A stretch of DNA of 64,000 bases from Pseudolabrys sp. (GTDB taxonomy: Bacteria; Pseudomonadota; Alphaproteobacteria; Rhizobiales; Xanthobacteraceae). Where the stretch lies: NCBI GenBank assembly GCA_026125895.1, contig JAHCKG010000008.1, positions 62,001-126,000 of the forward strand. The letters are read 5' to 3'. A model generated the notes under the pieces. That model made no database searches and had not been told where the DNA came from. It saw only the letters and a list, made by a program, of their open reading frames with translations. Positions 42,882-51,703 of the stretch are shown one piece after another (position 1 is the stretch's first letter; the number at the start of each line of letters is the position of its first letter). The position numbers and the translations under genes were made by a program.

Positions 42882-43160
42882 GGGGCCATCGATGTCGAAG
42901 GCGTCATCAAGGCGCTTGAAGGCATGGAGATGAAGAACTCGCTGGCGCACCCGCAGGGCGACAAGGCCATCCGCAAGGTGGATCACGTCGGCATCATCGA
43001 CTGCTACATCAGCCGCGTGGAGAACGGGAAGCTTGAGGTCAAGAAGCGCATCCCGCACCCCTCGGAATATCGCGCCTGGCCAGACCACCCGCGCCGACAT
43101 TGTCGGGTCTTTCCTCGACGGGAAGGCCGCCGATGCCGACGGCCGGGGTTTAGCTAGACG
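42882..43160 (+). pseudogene. 3' remnant of an ABC transporter solute-binding protein gene
   Basis: A stretch without its own start reads AIDVEGVIKALEGMEMKN, then GDKAIRKVDHVGIIDCYISR and VENGKLEVKKRIPHP, which looks like the C-terminal domain of a type-1 (LivK-like) solute-binding protein. After YRAWPD the frame shifts by one and continues as TTRADIVGSFLDGKAADADG. The 5' part of the gene is missing (a stop is at 42843), so this is a decayed fragment. It may be what remains of an additional ABC transporter once present here. Confidence 0.65.
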
Positions 43161-43542
43161 CCTCCTGATCCATCGGGCGGTCTCGACGCCAATGCCGTGG
43201 TGCGCGGCCTGCCAAAGGCGCTAGTCTGTGAATCCGAGGCGGTTTGGCACTCGCACCGATGGCGTTCTTTTCCGTCGTTTCTTTAAGTCAATTACAGCAC
43301 TCGCAGCTGACCAAGAAACGGCCGCGCGGAGAAGTGCGCGTGGCGCGCTTTCGTGCGGCTGCGGCATGTCGGTTGGATGCAGCGCCGAGCGATGTCGCGG
43401 AAGGCTTTTTGCAGGATCGAGCAGACCATTCTGCGCGCCGCGTCAGGTCCATTTTGGCTCTAACTTATTGAATATTCGGTTTTTTATTGCCCCCGGCGCT
43501 TTGCTTCCGATATGATTTTGCCCAGGATCCCCGAGGGCATTC
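43161..43542. other. Non-coding interval without recognisable gene
   Basis: Several short open frames exist, but none shows codon use or similarity that I recognise. The last 80 bp before the glutamine synthetase-like gene are AT-rich (43465-43530) and probably hold its promoter. A short stretch AGGTCCATT (43446-43454) resembles part of the putative MocR motif, too weakly to call. Confidence 0.5.
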
Positions 43543-44916
43543 ATGCGTAAAATTCCTGCCATTTCTTCCGCTCAGGAAGCCGTCGATTACGTCCGCCAGC
43601 GTGACCTGCCCTATGTCCGCGTCGGCCTGTTCGACGTCGATGGCGTTTTCCGCGGCAAGTATATCGGCCGCGACAAGTTCGAGAGCTCGATCGACAAGGG
43701 CCTGGGGTTTTGCGACGTCGTCGTCGGCTGGGACAGCAACGACCAGCTCTATGACAATGTGAAGGTCACCGGCTGGCACACCGGCTACCCTGACGCGGCG
43801 GTACGCCTCTTGCCCGAGACCATGCGTCTGCTCCCGCTCGAGGACGACCTGCCGCTGTTCCTGTGCGAATTCGCCGACAAGTGGGAGGGCGTTTGCCCGC
43901 GCGGCACCTTGCGCCGGGTCCTCGCCCGCGCCGCCGATATGGGCTTCAAGGTCAGCGCCGCGGCGGAATTCGAGTTCTTCCTGTTCGAGGAAACGCCGCA
44001 TTCGGTGCGCGAGAAGAACTATCGCAACCTGAAGAACATCACGCCCGGCTTCTTCGGTTATTCGATGCTGCGCTCCTCGGTGCATGCCGACTTCTACCGC
44101 GAGCTGCTCGACCTTGCGCGCAACATGAATTTCGAGATCGAGGGCCTGCACACGGAAACCGGGCCTGGCGTGCTCGAGGCCGCGATCCGCGTCGATGAGG
44201 CGCTCATCGCCGCGGACAAGGCGGCTTTGTTCAAGACCTATACCAAAGTGCTGGCGCAGAAGCGCGGTTGGCTGGCCTCGTTCATGGCCAAGTCGTCGCA
44301 TGACTGGCCGGGGCAATCCGGCCACCTGCACACTTCGTTACAGGACCGCAAGACCGGCAAGGGCGTGTTTCGCGACGACAGCAAGCCGCATGGCATGTCC
44401 GACATCATGCGCTGGTTCGTCGGCGGCCAGCAGGCGCTGATGCCGGAAATCCTGGCGATGGTGGCCTGTACGGTGAACAGCTACACACGACTGATCCCCG
44501 GATTCTGGGCGCCGACCGACTCCGCCTGGTCGGTCGACAACCGCACCACGGCGCTGCGCGTCATCGAGGGTTCGGAAAAGTCGCAGCGGGTTGAATACCG
44601 CGTCGCCGCGGCCGACATCAATCCCTACATCGCCATGGCGGCGGCGATCGGCTCGGGGCTTTGGGGCATCGAGCATCGTGTCGAGCCCGGCGCGGCGCTG
44701 ACGGGCAACGCCTACGAAGTGAAGCTGCCGGACGAGCGCGCGCTGCCTCGCACCTTGTGGGATGCCGCGCAGCGCTTGAAGGCGTCGCAGCCGGCGCGCG
44801 CGCTGTTCGGCGATGCCTTCGTCGGACACTACGCCGCGTCGCGCGAGTGGGAAGAGCGCGAATTCCGCCGCGCCATTACCGACTGGGAAATGCAGCGCTA
44901 CTTCGAAATCATCTGA
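43543..44916 (+). CDS. Glutamine synthetase-like gamma-glutamyl-amine ligase (PuuA-like)
   Basis: 457 aa. N-terminal beta-grasp: YVRVGLFDVDGVFRGKYI. The catalytic domain has AAAEFEFFLFEETP (metal Glu), the TETGPGVLEAAI region replacing NEPGQ-type variants, the His in GQSGHLHTSLQD and the Arg region VEYRVAAADINPYIAMAAAI. It lacks the Tyr-adenylylation region of GlnA and belongs to the PuuA/GlnA3-like ligases that join glutamate to amines. It is followed by aldehyde and alcohol dehydrogenases, and the same locus encodes a polyamine-type transporter and PuuB/PuuC-like enzymes, consistent with amine catabolism by the gamma-glutamylation route. Confidence 0.88.
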   Translation: MRKIPAISSAQEAVDYVRQRDLPYVRVGLFDVDGVFRGKYIGRDKFESSIDKGLGFCDVVVGWDSNDQLYDNVKVTGWHTGYPDAAVRLLPETMRLLPLEDDLPLFLCEFADKWEGVCPRGTLRRVLARAADMGFKVSAAAEFEFFLFEETPHSVREKNYRNLKNITPGFFGYSMLRSSVHADFYRELLDLARNMNFEIEGLHTETGPGVLEAAIRVDEALIAADKAALFKTYTKVLAQKRGWLASFMAKSSHDWPGQSGHLHTSLQDRKTGKGVFRDDSKPHGMSDIMRWFVGGQQALMPEILAMVACTVNSYTRLIPGFWAPTDSAWSVDNRTTALRVIEGSEKSQRVEYRVAAADINPYIAMAAAIGSGLWGIEHRVEPGAALTGNAYEVKLPDERALPRTLWDAAQRLKASQPARALFGDAFVGHYAASREWEEREFRRAITDWEMQRYFEII

Positions 44917-44974
44917 GCCGGGCGCATCATCATCCCGGCGTCCGTTCTCTCCTGTCGTTCTGGACCTCATCCTC

Positions 44975-46360
44975 ATGTCCGACGTTGTCTGCATCTCTCC
45001 CATCGATGGCAGTGAAGTCGCGCGCCGTCCTTCCGCCAGCGCCGCGGCCATCGACTCCGCGTTGCAGGCGGCGCGGCGCGCGCAAAGAGAATGGGCGCAA
45101 GTGCCGCTCGCCATACGCATGGAGAAGATGACAGCCTTCGTCGATGCGATGCTGGCGATGAACCAGGAAGTCGTGCCGGAGATCGCCTGGCAGATGGGCC
45201 GCCCGGTGAAATGGGGCGGCGAGTTCCGGCCGTTCGAGGAGCGCGCGCGGCACATGATCGCGATCGCGCCGGATGCGCTCAAGCCGCACGTACCCAAGCC
45301 CGTCGAAGGCTTCACGCGCTTCATCGACAAGACGCCGGCCGGCGTCGTGCTCGTCATCGCACCGTGGAATTACCCGTATCTCACCGCGGTCAACAGCGTT
45401 GTGCCGGCGCTGATCGCCGGCAATGCGGTGATCCTCAAGCACGCGGCGCAGACGATCCTGGTGGGCGAGCGTTTCGATAAGGCGATGCAGGCCGCCGATC
45501 TGCCGGCCGGACTGTTCGCCAATCTCGTGCTCACGCATGACGACACCGCGCGTATTCTCGCCAGCGCTGCGGTCGATCACGCCAATTTCACCGGCTCGGT
45601 CGCCGGCGGCCGGGCCATCGAACGCGCCGCAGCCGGGACCTTCACGACGCTCGGCCTCGAGCTCGGCGGCAAGGATCCCGCCTATGTGCGCGCCGATGCC
45701 AATCTCAAGCACGCCGTCGAGAACCTGGTCGATGGCGCGTTCTTCAACTCCGGTCAATGCTGCTGCGGCATCGAGCGCATCTATGTCCACGAAACGCTCT
45801 ATGACGACTTCGCCGCCGGCTTCGTCGAACTGACTAGCACCTACAAGCTCGGCAATCCGCTCGATGAGACGACCACGCTCGGGCCGATGGCGACATTGCG
45901 CGGCGCCGAGGTCGTGCGCCGTCAGATCAGGGACGCCGTCGCCAAAGGCGCGCGCAGCCATATCGATCCGAAACTGTTCGCCGCCGACGACGGCCGCGGC
46001 ACCTATGTGATGCCGCAGGTGCTGACGAACGTCGATCACACCATGGAGCTGATGACGGTCGAGAACTTCGGCCCGGTCGTCGGCATCATGAAAGTGTCGG
46101 GCGACGACGAGGCGATCCGGCTGATGAACGACAGCGCCTATGGCCTGACCGCGGCGATCTGGACCTCCGATGAGCAAGCCGCGCTGACGATCGGACGCCA
46201 AATCGAGACCGGCACCGTGTTCATGAACCGCTGCGACTATCTCGATCCGGCGCTGGCCTGGACCGGCGTCAAGGATACCGGCCGCGGCGTCAGCCTGTCG
46301 GAGATCGGCTACGACATGCTCACCCGCGCCAAGAGTTACCACCTCCGGACCTTGTCCTGA
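44975..46360 (+). CDS. Aldehyde dehydrogenase family protein
   Basis: 461 aa from ATG 44975. The longer frame upstream overlaps the glutamine synthetase-like gene. ALDH motifs: VLVIAPWNYPYLTAVNSVVPA, LELGGKDPAYV (catalytic Glu), FFNSGQCCCGIERIYV (catalytic Cys) and the ENFGPVVGIM region. Two extra Cys follow the usual one, as in some succinate-semialdehyde-like members. It lies 58 bp after the glutamine synthetase-like gene and probably oxidises an aminoaldehyde intermediate. A second ALDH in the locus (53019-54512) has a more canonical sequence. Confidence 0.92.
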   Translation: MSDVVCISPIDGSEVARRPSASAAAIDSALQAARRAQREWAQVPLAIRMEKMTAFVDAMLAMNQEVVPEIAWQMGRPVKWGGEFRPFEERARHMIAIAPDALKPHVPKPVEGFTRFIDKTPAGVVLVIAPWNYPYLTAVNSVVPALIAGNAVILKHAAQTILVGERFDKAMQAADLPAGLFANLVLTHDDTARILASAAVDHANFTGSVAGGRAIERAAAGTFTTLGLELGGKDPAYVRADANLKHAVENLVDGAFFNSGQCCCGIERIYVHETLYDDFAAGFVELTSTYKLGNPLDETTTLGPMATLRGAEVVRRQIRDAVAKGARSHIDPKLFAADDGRGTYVMPQVLTNVDHTMELMTVENFGPVVGIMKVSGDDEAIRLMNDSAYGLTAAIWTSDEQAALTIGRQIETGTVFMNRCDYLDPALAWTGVKDTGRGVSLSEIGYDMLTRAKSYHLRTLS

Positions 46361-46398
46361 GCGATCACCTCACATCGCCCCTCTCACCTGAGCCCCCC

Positions 46399-47562
46399 AT
46401 GTCCACCTCCCCGACTTCCAACTGGAATTACCCGACCGCCGTGCGCTTCGGCGCCGGCCGTATCAAGGAGCTGCCGCGCATCTGCAACGAACTCGGCTTT
46501 GCCAGGCCGCTGCTGGTCACCGACCCGTTCCTCGCCGCGCAGCCGATGACGCAGGCCGTCGTCGATGCGCTACGCGGCGCCGGCCTCGGCGTCGGCGTGT
46601 TCTCCGATGTCAGGTCGAATCCGAACGACGCCAATGTCGAGGCCGGCCTCAAGGTGCTCAAGGCCGGCAAGCATGACAGCGTCATCGCCTTCGGCGGCGG
46701 CTCGGCGCTCGACGCCGGCAAGGTCATCGCCTTCATGGCCGGCCAGACGCGGCCGATGTGGGATTTCGAGGACATCGGCGATTTCTGGACACGCGCCGAT
46801 CCCAAGGGCATCGCGCCGGTCATCGCCGTGCCGACTACCGCGGGCACCGGCTCGGAAGTCGGCCGCGCCGGCGTCATCACGCAAGCGGCGACGCATTCGA
46901 AGAAGGTGATCTTCCATCCCGGCATGATGCCGAAGGTGACGATCTGCGATCCTGAACTCACCGCCGGCATGCCGCCGAAGATCACCGCCGGCACCGGCAT
47001 GGACGCGCTGGCGCATTGCCTCGAGGCCTATTGCGCGCCGTCCTATCATCCGATGGCCGACGGCATCGCCGTCGAAGGCATGCGCCTCGTCAAGGAGTAC
47101 CTGCCGCGCGCCTACAGCAACGGCGGCGACCTCGAAGCCCGCGCGCACATGATGTCGGCCGCGGCGATGGGCGCCACCGCGTTCCAGAAAGGGCTCGGCG
47201 CCATTCACGCGCTGTCGCATCCGGTCGGCGCGCTGTACGACACGCACCACGGCATGACCAATGCCGTGTTCATGCCCTACGTGCTGGTGTTCAACCGCGC
47301 GGCCATCGACAGCAGAATCGCGCGGCTGGCCGCCTATCTCGGCCTTGCGCCGAGCTTCGACGCCTTCCTCGCCTGGGTCATGGAGCTGCGGCGCGAACTC
47401 GCCGTTCCGCACACGCTCAAGGAATTCGGCGTCGACGATTCGAAGTTCAAGCTGGTGGCGAAGATGGCGCCCGACGATCCGACCGCCGGCGGCAACCCCG
47501 TGCCCGTCACGGAGGCCGCGGCGCGCGCGCTGCTCGACAAGGCCTATCGCGGCGAGGTGTGA
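46399..47562 (+). CDS. Iron-containing (group III) alcohol dehydrogenase
   Basis: 387 aa. NAD-binding segments FGGGSALDAGKVIAFM and PTTAGTGSEVGRAGVI, and metal ligands in TAGTGMDALAHCLEAY (Asp, His), AIHALSHPVGALYDTHHG (two His). It reduces aldehydes or oxidises alcohols. It is the third gene of the plus-strand amine locus, 38 bp after the aldehyde dehydrogenase, and ends 9 bp before the converging ABC permease gene (a small palindrome GCGCTAGCGC at 47569-47578 lies between them). Confidence 0.92.
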   Translation: MSTSPTSNWNYPTAVRFGAGRIKELPRICNELGFARPLLVTDPFLAAQPMTQAVVDALRGAGLGVGVFSDVRSNPNDANVEAGLKVLKAGKHDSVIAFGGGSALDAGKVIAFMAGQTRPMWDFEDIGDFWTRADPKGIAPVIAVPTTAGTGSEVGRAGVITQAATHSKKVIFHPGMMPKVTICDPELTAGMPPKITAGTGMDALAHCLEAYCAPSYHPMADGIAVEGMRLVKEYLPRAYSNGGDLEARAHMMSAAAMGATAFQKGLGAIHALSHPVGALYDTHHGMTNAVFMPYVLVFNRAAIDSRIARLAAYLGLAPSFDAFLAWVMELRRELAVPHTLKEFGVDDSKFKLVAKMAPDDPTAGGNPVPVTEAAARALLDKAYRGEV

Positions 47563-47571
47563 GGCGACGCG

Positions 47572-48390
47572 CTAGCGCCTGCTCTGCCGGCCGAGCAGCT
47601 GCGCCAGCGCCAGCAGAACGCTGGTGACTACGATCATCATGGTCGAGATCGCGGCGATGGTCGGATCGATCTGATCGCGCAAGGCCGCGAACATGTTGCG
47701 TGTCAGCGTCGAGTTCTCGCCGCCCGAAACGAACAACGAGACGATGACCTCGTCGAACGACGTCAGGAACGACAGCACGGCGGCCGTCAGGATCGCGAAC
47801 TTGATCTGCGGCAACACCACCATGAAGAACGCCTCGATACGCGAGGCGCCGAGGCTGCGCGCCACGCGCTCCTGGTTCATGTCGAAGCTCTTGAGCGCCG
47901 AGGTCACGATCATGATGACGATCGGGATCGCCAGGATGCTGTGCGCCAGCACCACGCCGATCAGCGAATTCACCATCTTCAGCTTCACATAGGCATAGAA
48001 GATGGCGGTGCCGACGAGGATGACCGGAATGACGATCGGCGTGATCAGCAGTAGCGAGACCAGCCGCGCCGTCGCCAGCTCGGCGTTATAGAGGCCGTAG
48101 GCGGCGACGGTGCCGAGCGGCGTCGCCACCATGACGGTCAACGCCGCCGCCTTGAACGAGGTCGCCGTCGCCTGCATCCACGAGCGCGAACTGAAATAGG
48201 TCTCGTACCAGCGCAGCGACAGGCTGCGCGGCGGAAACTCGAGATACTGCGATTCCGAGAACGACATCGGGATGACGATGAGCGTCGGCACGATCAGGAA
48301 TGCAAACAGCAGCGCCGCCAGCGCATAGAGCCACAGCCGCGAGCGGTGCGTGATCTGCGTGTCGGTCGCGGGCCGGTCGAGCCATCCCAT
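47572..48390 (-). CDS. Spermidine/putrescine-type ABC transporter permease (PotC-like)
   Basis: 272 aa from ATG 48390; the upstream codons of the open frame overlap the other permease gene. About six helices, with PMSFSESQYLEFPPRSLSLRWYETYF after helix 1 and the EAA loop ARSLGASRIEAFFMVVLPQI. The PotC-type ending FTSFDEVIVSLFVSG-like segment (LTSFDEVIVSLFVSGGENST) is clear. It is the last gene of the four-component transporter operon and starts 2 bp after PotB. Confidence 0.92.
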   Translation of the reverse strand: MGWLDRPATDTQITHRSRLWLYALAALLFAFLIVPTLIVIPMSFSESQYLEFPPRSLSLRWYETYFSSRSWMQATATSFKAAALTVMVATPLGTVAAYGLYNAELATARLVSLLLITPIVIPVILVGTAIFYAYVKLKMVNSLIGVVLAHSILAIPIVIMIVTSALKSFDMNQERVARSLGASRIEAFFMVVLPQIKFAILTAAVLSFLTSFDEVIVSLFVSGGENSTLTRNMFAALRDQIDPTIAAISTMMIVVTSVLLALAQLLGRQSRR

Positions 48391-48392
48391 GG

Positions 48393-49301
48393 TCAGTGCC
48401 CCGCCCCGAACAGCGACAGGCCTTTGGCCATACGCGAGGCAATCCACAGCAGCAGAAAGGTCAGCACCAGCAGCACCGCGCCGAGCGCGCTCGCCGAACC
48501 CCAGTTGAGGAAGGTGTCGATATCCGTGGCGATGCGGCTCGACACCATGATCACCCGGCCGCCGCCGAGCACTTCCGGCGTGACGTAGAAGCCGAGGCAC
48601 AAAATGAAGACGATCAGCACGCCGCCGGTCAGTCCCGGCAGCGACAGCGGCAGGAACACCTGCCAGAAGCTCTGCACCGGACCGGCGCCGAGGTTGGCGG
48701 CGGCCTGCAGCAGCGTGCGGTCGATCGTGCGCATGCTACCATAGAGCGGCAGCACGATGAACGGCAGCATGATGTGAACCATGCCGATCAAGGTGCCGGA
48801 CAGGTTATTGACCAGCGGCAGCGGCTCCGACCACAGGCCGAGCTGCATGCCCCAGGTGTTGATCAGGCCGGTTCGTTGCAACAGCACCAGCCAGGCGTAG
48901 GTACGCACCAGCAGCGATGTCCAGAACGGCAGCAGCACCATGATCATGCACAGATTGGCGGCTCTTGTCGGCAACTGCGACATGAAATAGGCGAGCGGAT
49001 AGCCGAGAACGGCGCAGATGCCGGTGGTGAGCAGGCTCACCTTGAACGTCGTCCAGAAGATTCGCACGTACGAGGGTTGCTCGATCAGCCGCTGATAGTT
49101 GACCAACGTCGCCTCGCCGCCGTCCGTATAGAACGACATGTAGAACAGCCAGCCGACCGGCACGAGCAGGCACACGACCACCAGCAGCAGCGCCGGCGCG
49201 GCGAGCGACAACATCAGCCAGCGCTCGATCAGCCGGTCCTTGTTCAGGGCGGCGGCGTGGTCGTTGCCGAGCGAAGTCTGTGCGGGGACCGTCGCGCTCA
49301 T
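48393..49301 (-). CDS. Spermidine/putrescine-type ABC transporter permease (PotB-like)
   Basis: 302 aa, six predicted helices with a long cytoplasmic N-terminus. PotB features: FYMSFYTDGGEATLVNYQRL, PFWTSLLVRTYAWLVLLQ, and the EAA loop AAANLGAGPVQSFWQVFLPL. The SSRIATDIDTFLNWGSASAL segment near the C-terminus is also typical. It pairs with the PotC-like permease as a heterodimeric channel and starts 7 bp after the ATPase gene. Confidence 0.92.
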   Translation of the reverse strand: MSATVPAQTSLGNDHAAALNKDRLIERWLMLSLAAPALLLVVVCLLVPVGWLFYMSFYTDGGEATLVNYQRLIEQPSYVRIFWTTFKVSLLTTGICAVLGYPLAYFMSQLPTRAANLCMIMVLLPFWTSLLVRTYAWLVLLQRTGLINTWGMQLGLWSEPLPLVNNLSGTLIGMVHIMLPFIVLPLYGSMRTIDRTLLQAAANLGAGPVQSFWQVFLPLSLPGLTGGVLIVFILCLGFYVTPEVLGGGRVIMVSSRIATDIDTFLNWGSASALGAVLLVLTFLLLWIASRMAKGLSLFGAGH

Positions 49302-49308
49302 GGCCGGC

Positions 49309-50385
49309 TCAGCCTCCGTCCGGCAGCAGCGTCGTATCCGCGATGGCGAGGCCGAGCGTGATGGAGCCGCCGTCCGCCGGCAGCGATTTGAGGCCGGCGC
49401 TATTGGCCGGCACGCGCAGCGTCACGATATCGCCGCCGCCGAGGTCGATCTCGATGCGCATCGTGTCGCCCTGGAACACGCGGCCGACAATGCGGCCGCC
49501 GAAGCAGTTCATGCCGTCTTGTGCGCCATCGACGATCTGGAGCTGCTCTGGCCGGATCATCATGAGACAACGGCCATCGCGCAACGGCGCGCCGTCGGCC
49601 TTGATGACCGCGTCGCGATAGCGGCAGACGCCGGCCGCCATCGTGACGTCGAGGAACGTCGACTCGCCGATGAACTCAGCGACAAAACGGCTGCTCGGCT
49701 TCGAGTAGATGCGCTGTGGCGTGTCGAGCTGCGCCAGCTTGCCCTTGTCGATCACCGCGATGCGGTCGGACATGGTCAGCGCCTCGCGCTGATCGTGCGT
49801 CACATAGATCGTGGTGGTGCCGAGCTTCTCATGCAGGCGGCGCAGTTCGAGCTGCATCAGCTCGCGCAGCTGCTTGTCGAGCGCCGAGAGCGGCTCGTCC
49901 ATCAGGATGATGCGCGGCTCGAACACGAGCGCGCGCGCAAGCGCGACGCGCTGACGCTGGCCGCCCGACAGTTCGTGGATGCCGCGGGCGCCGTAGCCGC
50001 CGAGCTGCACCATTTCGAGCGCCGCCTCGACGCGCCTTGCCGACTCGGCCGCGCCGACTTTGCGCAGCCGTAGCGGAAAGGCGATGTTGGCCGCGACATT
50101 CATGTGCGGAAACAGCGCGTAGTTCTGGAACACCATGCCGAGATCGCGCTTCTGCGGCGCGAGGCGGATCACCTCCTGGGTGCCGAACAGGATGCTGCCG
50201 GAATCCGGGCGGGTGAAGCCCGCGAGCACCATCAGCAAGGTGGTCTTGCCCGAGCCCGACGGGCCGAGCAGCGTCAGAAACTCACCGGCCTGAACGTGCA
50301 GATCGACCCGATCGAGCACGGCGACAGCCCCGTAGGATTTGGAGACCTGCCGGACGTGAATGTCGAGTGCCGATGCGGATGCCAT
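49309..50385 (-). CDS. Spermidine/putrescine-type ABC transporter ATPase (PotA-like)
   Basis: 358 aa. Walker A LLGPSGSGKTTLLMVLAGF, Q-loop MVFQNYALFPHM, signature LSGGQRQRVALARALV, Walker B IILMDEPLSALDK, switch His in VTHDQREALTMSDRIAV. After about residue 240 there is a TOBE domain (SSRFVAEFIGESTFLDV, MIRPEQLQIV). Length and domain order match PotA/PotG. It is encoded 74 bp after the solute-binding protein. Confidence 0.94.
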   Translation of the reverse strand: MASASALDIHVRQVSKSYGAVAVLDRVDLHVQAGEFLTLLGPSGSGKTTLLMVLAGFTRPDSGSILFGTQEVIRLAPQKRDLGMVFQNYALFPHMNVAANIAFPLRLRKVGAAESARRVEAALEMVQLGGYGARGIHELSGGQRQRVALARALVFEPRIILMDEPLSALDKQLRELMQLELRRLHEKLGTTTIYVTHDQREALTMSDRIAVIDKGKLAQLDTPQRIYSKPSSRFVAEFIGESTFLDVTMAAGVCRYRDAVIKADGAPLRDGRCLMMIRPEQLQIVDGAQDGMNCFGGRIVGRVFQGDTMRIEIDLGGGDIVTLRVPANSAGLKSLPADGGSITLGLAIADTTLLPDGG

Positions 50386-50459
50386 ATAGCCGGAGACTGT
50401 CGCTTGTTATGAGGCCAATGGCCGGGGCGCGCATTGCTTCGCGTCCCGGCCGGTGTGCG

Positions 50460-51518
50460 TTACTCGGTCAACATGTTCTGGTAGGCGGCGGCGGCCTTTT
50501 CTTCGTTCTTGATATACCAGTCGAGATCGATCGAGAGCTGGTTCTTCACGTTGTCGGGATGCGACGGCAGCTTCTTGGCATAGCCCGCTTCGATCGCGCC
50601 GATCTCATAGGCCTTCTTGTTGGTCGGGCCGTAGGTGATGTACTTGGTGAAGTCCGCCTGATATTGCGGCTTGGAGATTTCGCTCAGGAACTTCATCGCC
50701 AGATCCTTGTGCGGCGCGCCCTTCGGGATGGCGTAGCAGTCGTAGTCGAGCAGCGCCTGGTTGAAGGTGTAGGCGACCTTGGCGCCGTCCTTGGCCACCA
50801 CGTCGAAGCGGCCGTTCCAGCCGGTGATCATATCGACTTCGCCATCCTTCATGAGCTGCGCGTGCTGGGCGCCCGACGACCACCATACGCTGATATGCGG
50901 CTTGAGCTCCTTGATCTTCTTGATCGCACGCTCGATGCCGCCCGGCGCCGACAACACCTCATAGACCTTGTCGGCGGGCACGCCATCGGCCATCAGCGCC
51001 GGCTCGAGCGCCCCGGCGACGCCTTTGCGGTACGAGCGCTTGCCCGGGAATTTCTTGACGTCCCAGAAGTCGGCCCAAGACTTCGGCGGGTTGTCGCCAT
51101 AGGTCTTGGTGTTCCAGGCCATCACGGTCGAGAACACGTCGCCGCCAACGCAGTAGTCCTGAGCGGTGTTCGGCACGAAGTTCGAGCGGTCGATGACGTT
51201 ATAGTCGAGCTTCTCGAGGAAGCCGCCGGCGCCGGCGCGCGCCGCGCTGCCAGAGCCGCTCGCCACCACGTCCCACGTCACCGCGCCGGCCTTCACCTTG
51301 ACGACCGCGTCGGAAATGCTGGTGTAGGTTTCTTCCTTGATCTTGATGCCGAGCGCCTTGGCCGCCGGCTGGAACAGCGCCTTGCTCTGGCCTTCCTGAT
51401 AGGCGCCGCCGAAGGACACGATGGTCAATTCCTGCGCACCCGCGGTCGCGCCAACCAGGCCGACAGCGCCGAGAATGGCAAGTGATGCGATGGCTAGTTT
51501 GGATCGATTGCGCTTCAT
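50460..51518 (-). CDS. Spermidine/putrescine-type ABC transporter solute-binding protein (PotD/PotF-like)
   Basis: 352 aa. Residues 1-28 are a Sec signal ending AGA. The mature protein begins ELTIVSFGGAYQEGQSKALF (SBP_bac_8 type), with later landmarks TWDVVASGSGSAA and GGDVFSTVMAWNT and the ligand-site segment MITGWNGRFDVVAKDG. It binds amines or related solutes in the periplasm. The 185 bp between this gene and the FAD oxidase gene (51519-51703) contain no gene; a GGGG/CCCC hairpin near 51660-51675 could be part of a terminator or promoter region. Confidence 0.92.
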   Translation of the reverse strand: MKRNRSKLAIASLAILGAVGLVGATAGAQELTIVSFGGAYQEGQSKALFQPAAKALGIKIKEETYTSISDAVVKVKAGAVTWDVVASGSGSAARAGAGGFLEKLDYNVIDRSNFVPNTAQDYCVGGDVFSTVMAWNTKTYGDNPPKSWADFWDVKKFPGKRSYRKGVAGALEPALMADGVPADKVYEVLSAPGGIERAIKKIKELKPHISVWWSSGAQHAQLMKDGEVDMITGWNGRFDVVAKDGAKVAYTFNQALLDYDCYAIPKGAPHKDLAMKFLSEISKPQYQADFTKYITYGPTNKKAYEIGAIEAGYAKKLPSHPDNVKNQLSIDLDWYIKNEEKAAAAYQNMLTE

Positions 51519-51703
51519 TCTGAGCTCCTCACCCTGGTCATGAATGTCAGCCTGGGTCTTCAGGGGCGACTTTTTTGTTTGCTCTTATCGCCGATCCTAA
51601 ACCCGTACCGTATCGGTCCGTATTCCCCAGCGGGACAGAAGAGCCAGTCTGGAAATAGGAGGGGTCCACTCCCCGGTCGGCCACTGGCGGGCCCCAGATC
51701 CGC

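Noticed and set aside
43445-43457. AGGTCCATTTTG before the glutamine synthetase-like gene as a third MocR site
   Set aside because: Only part of the motif is present; TGGTC and TTAAGG at the right spacing are missing.
43161-43515. Short open frames between the solute-binding remnant and the glutamine synthetase-like gene
   Set aside because: No motif, no ribosome site, Arg/Ala/Cys-rich translations typical of non-coding GC-rich DNA.
47569-47578. Palindrome GCGCTAGCGC between converging genes as terminator
   Set aside because: Ten bases without loop or T-run; too short to be a terminator and may be chance in GC-rich DNA.
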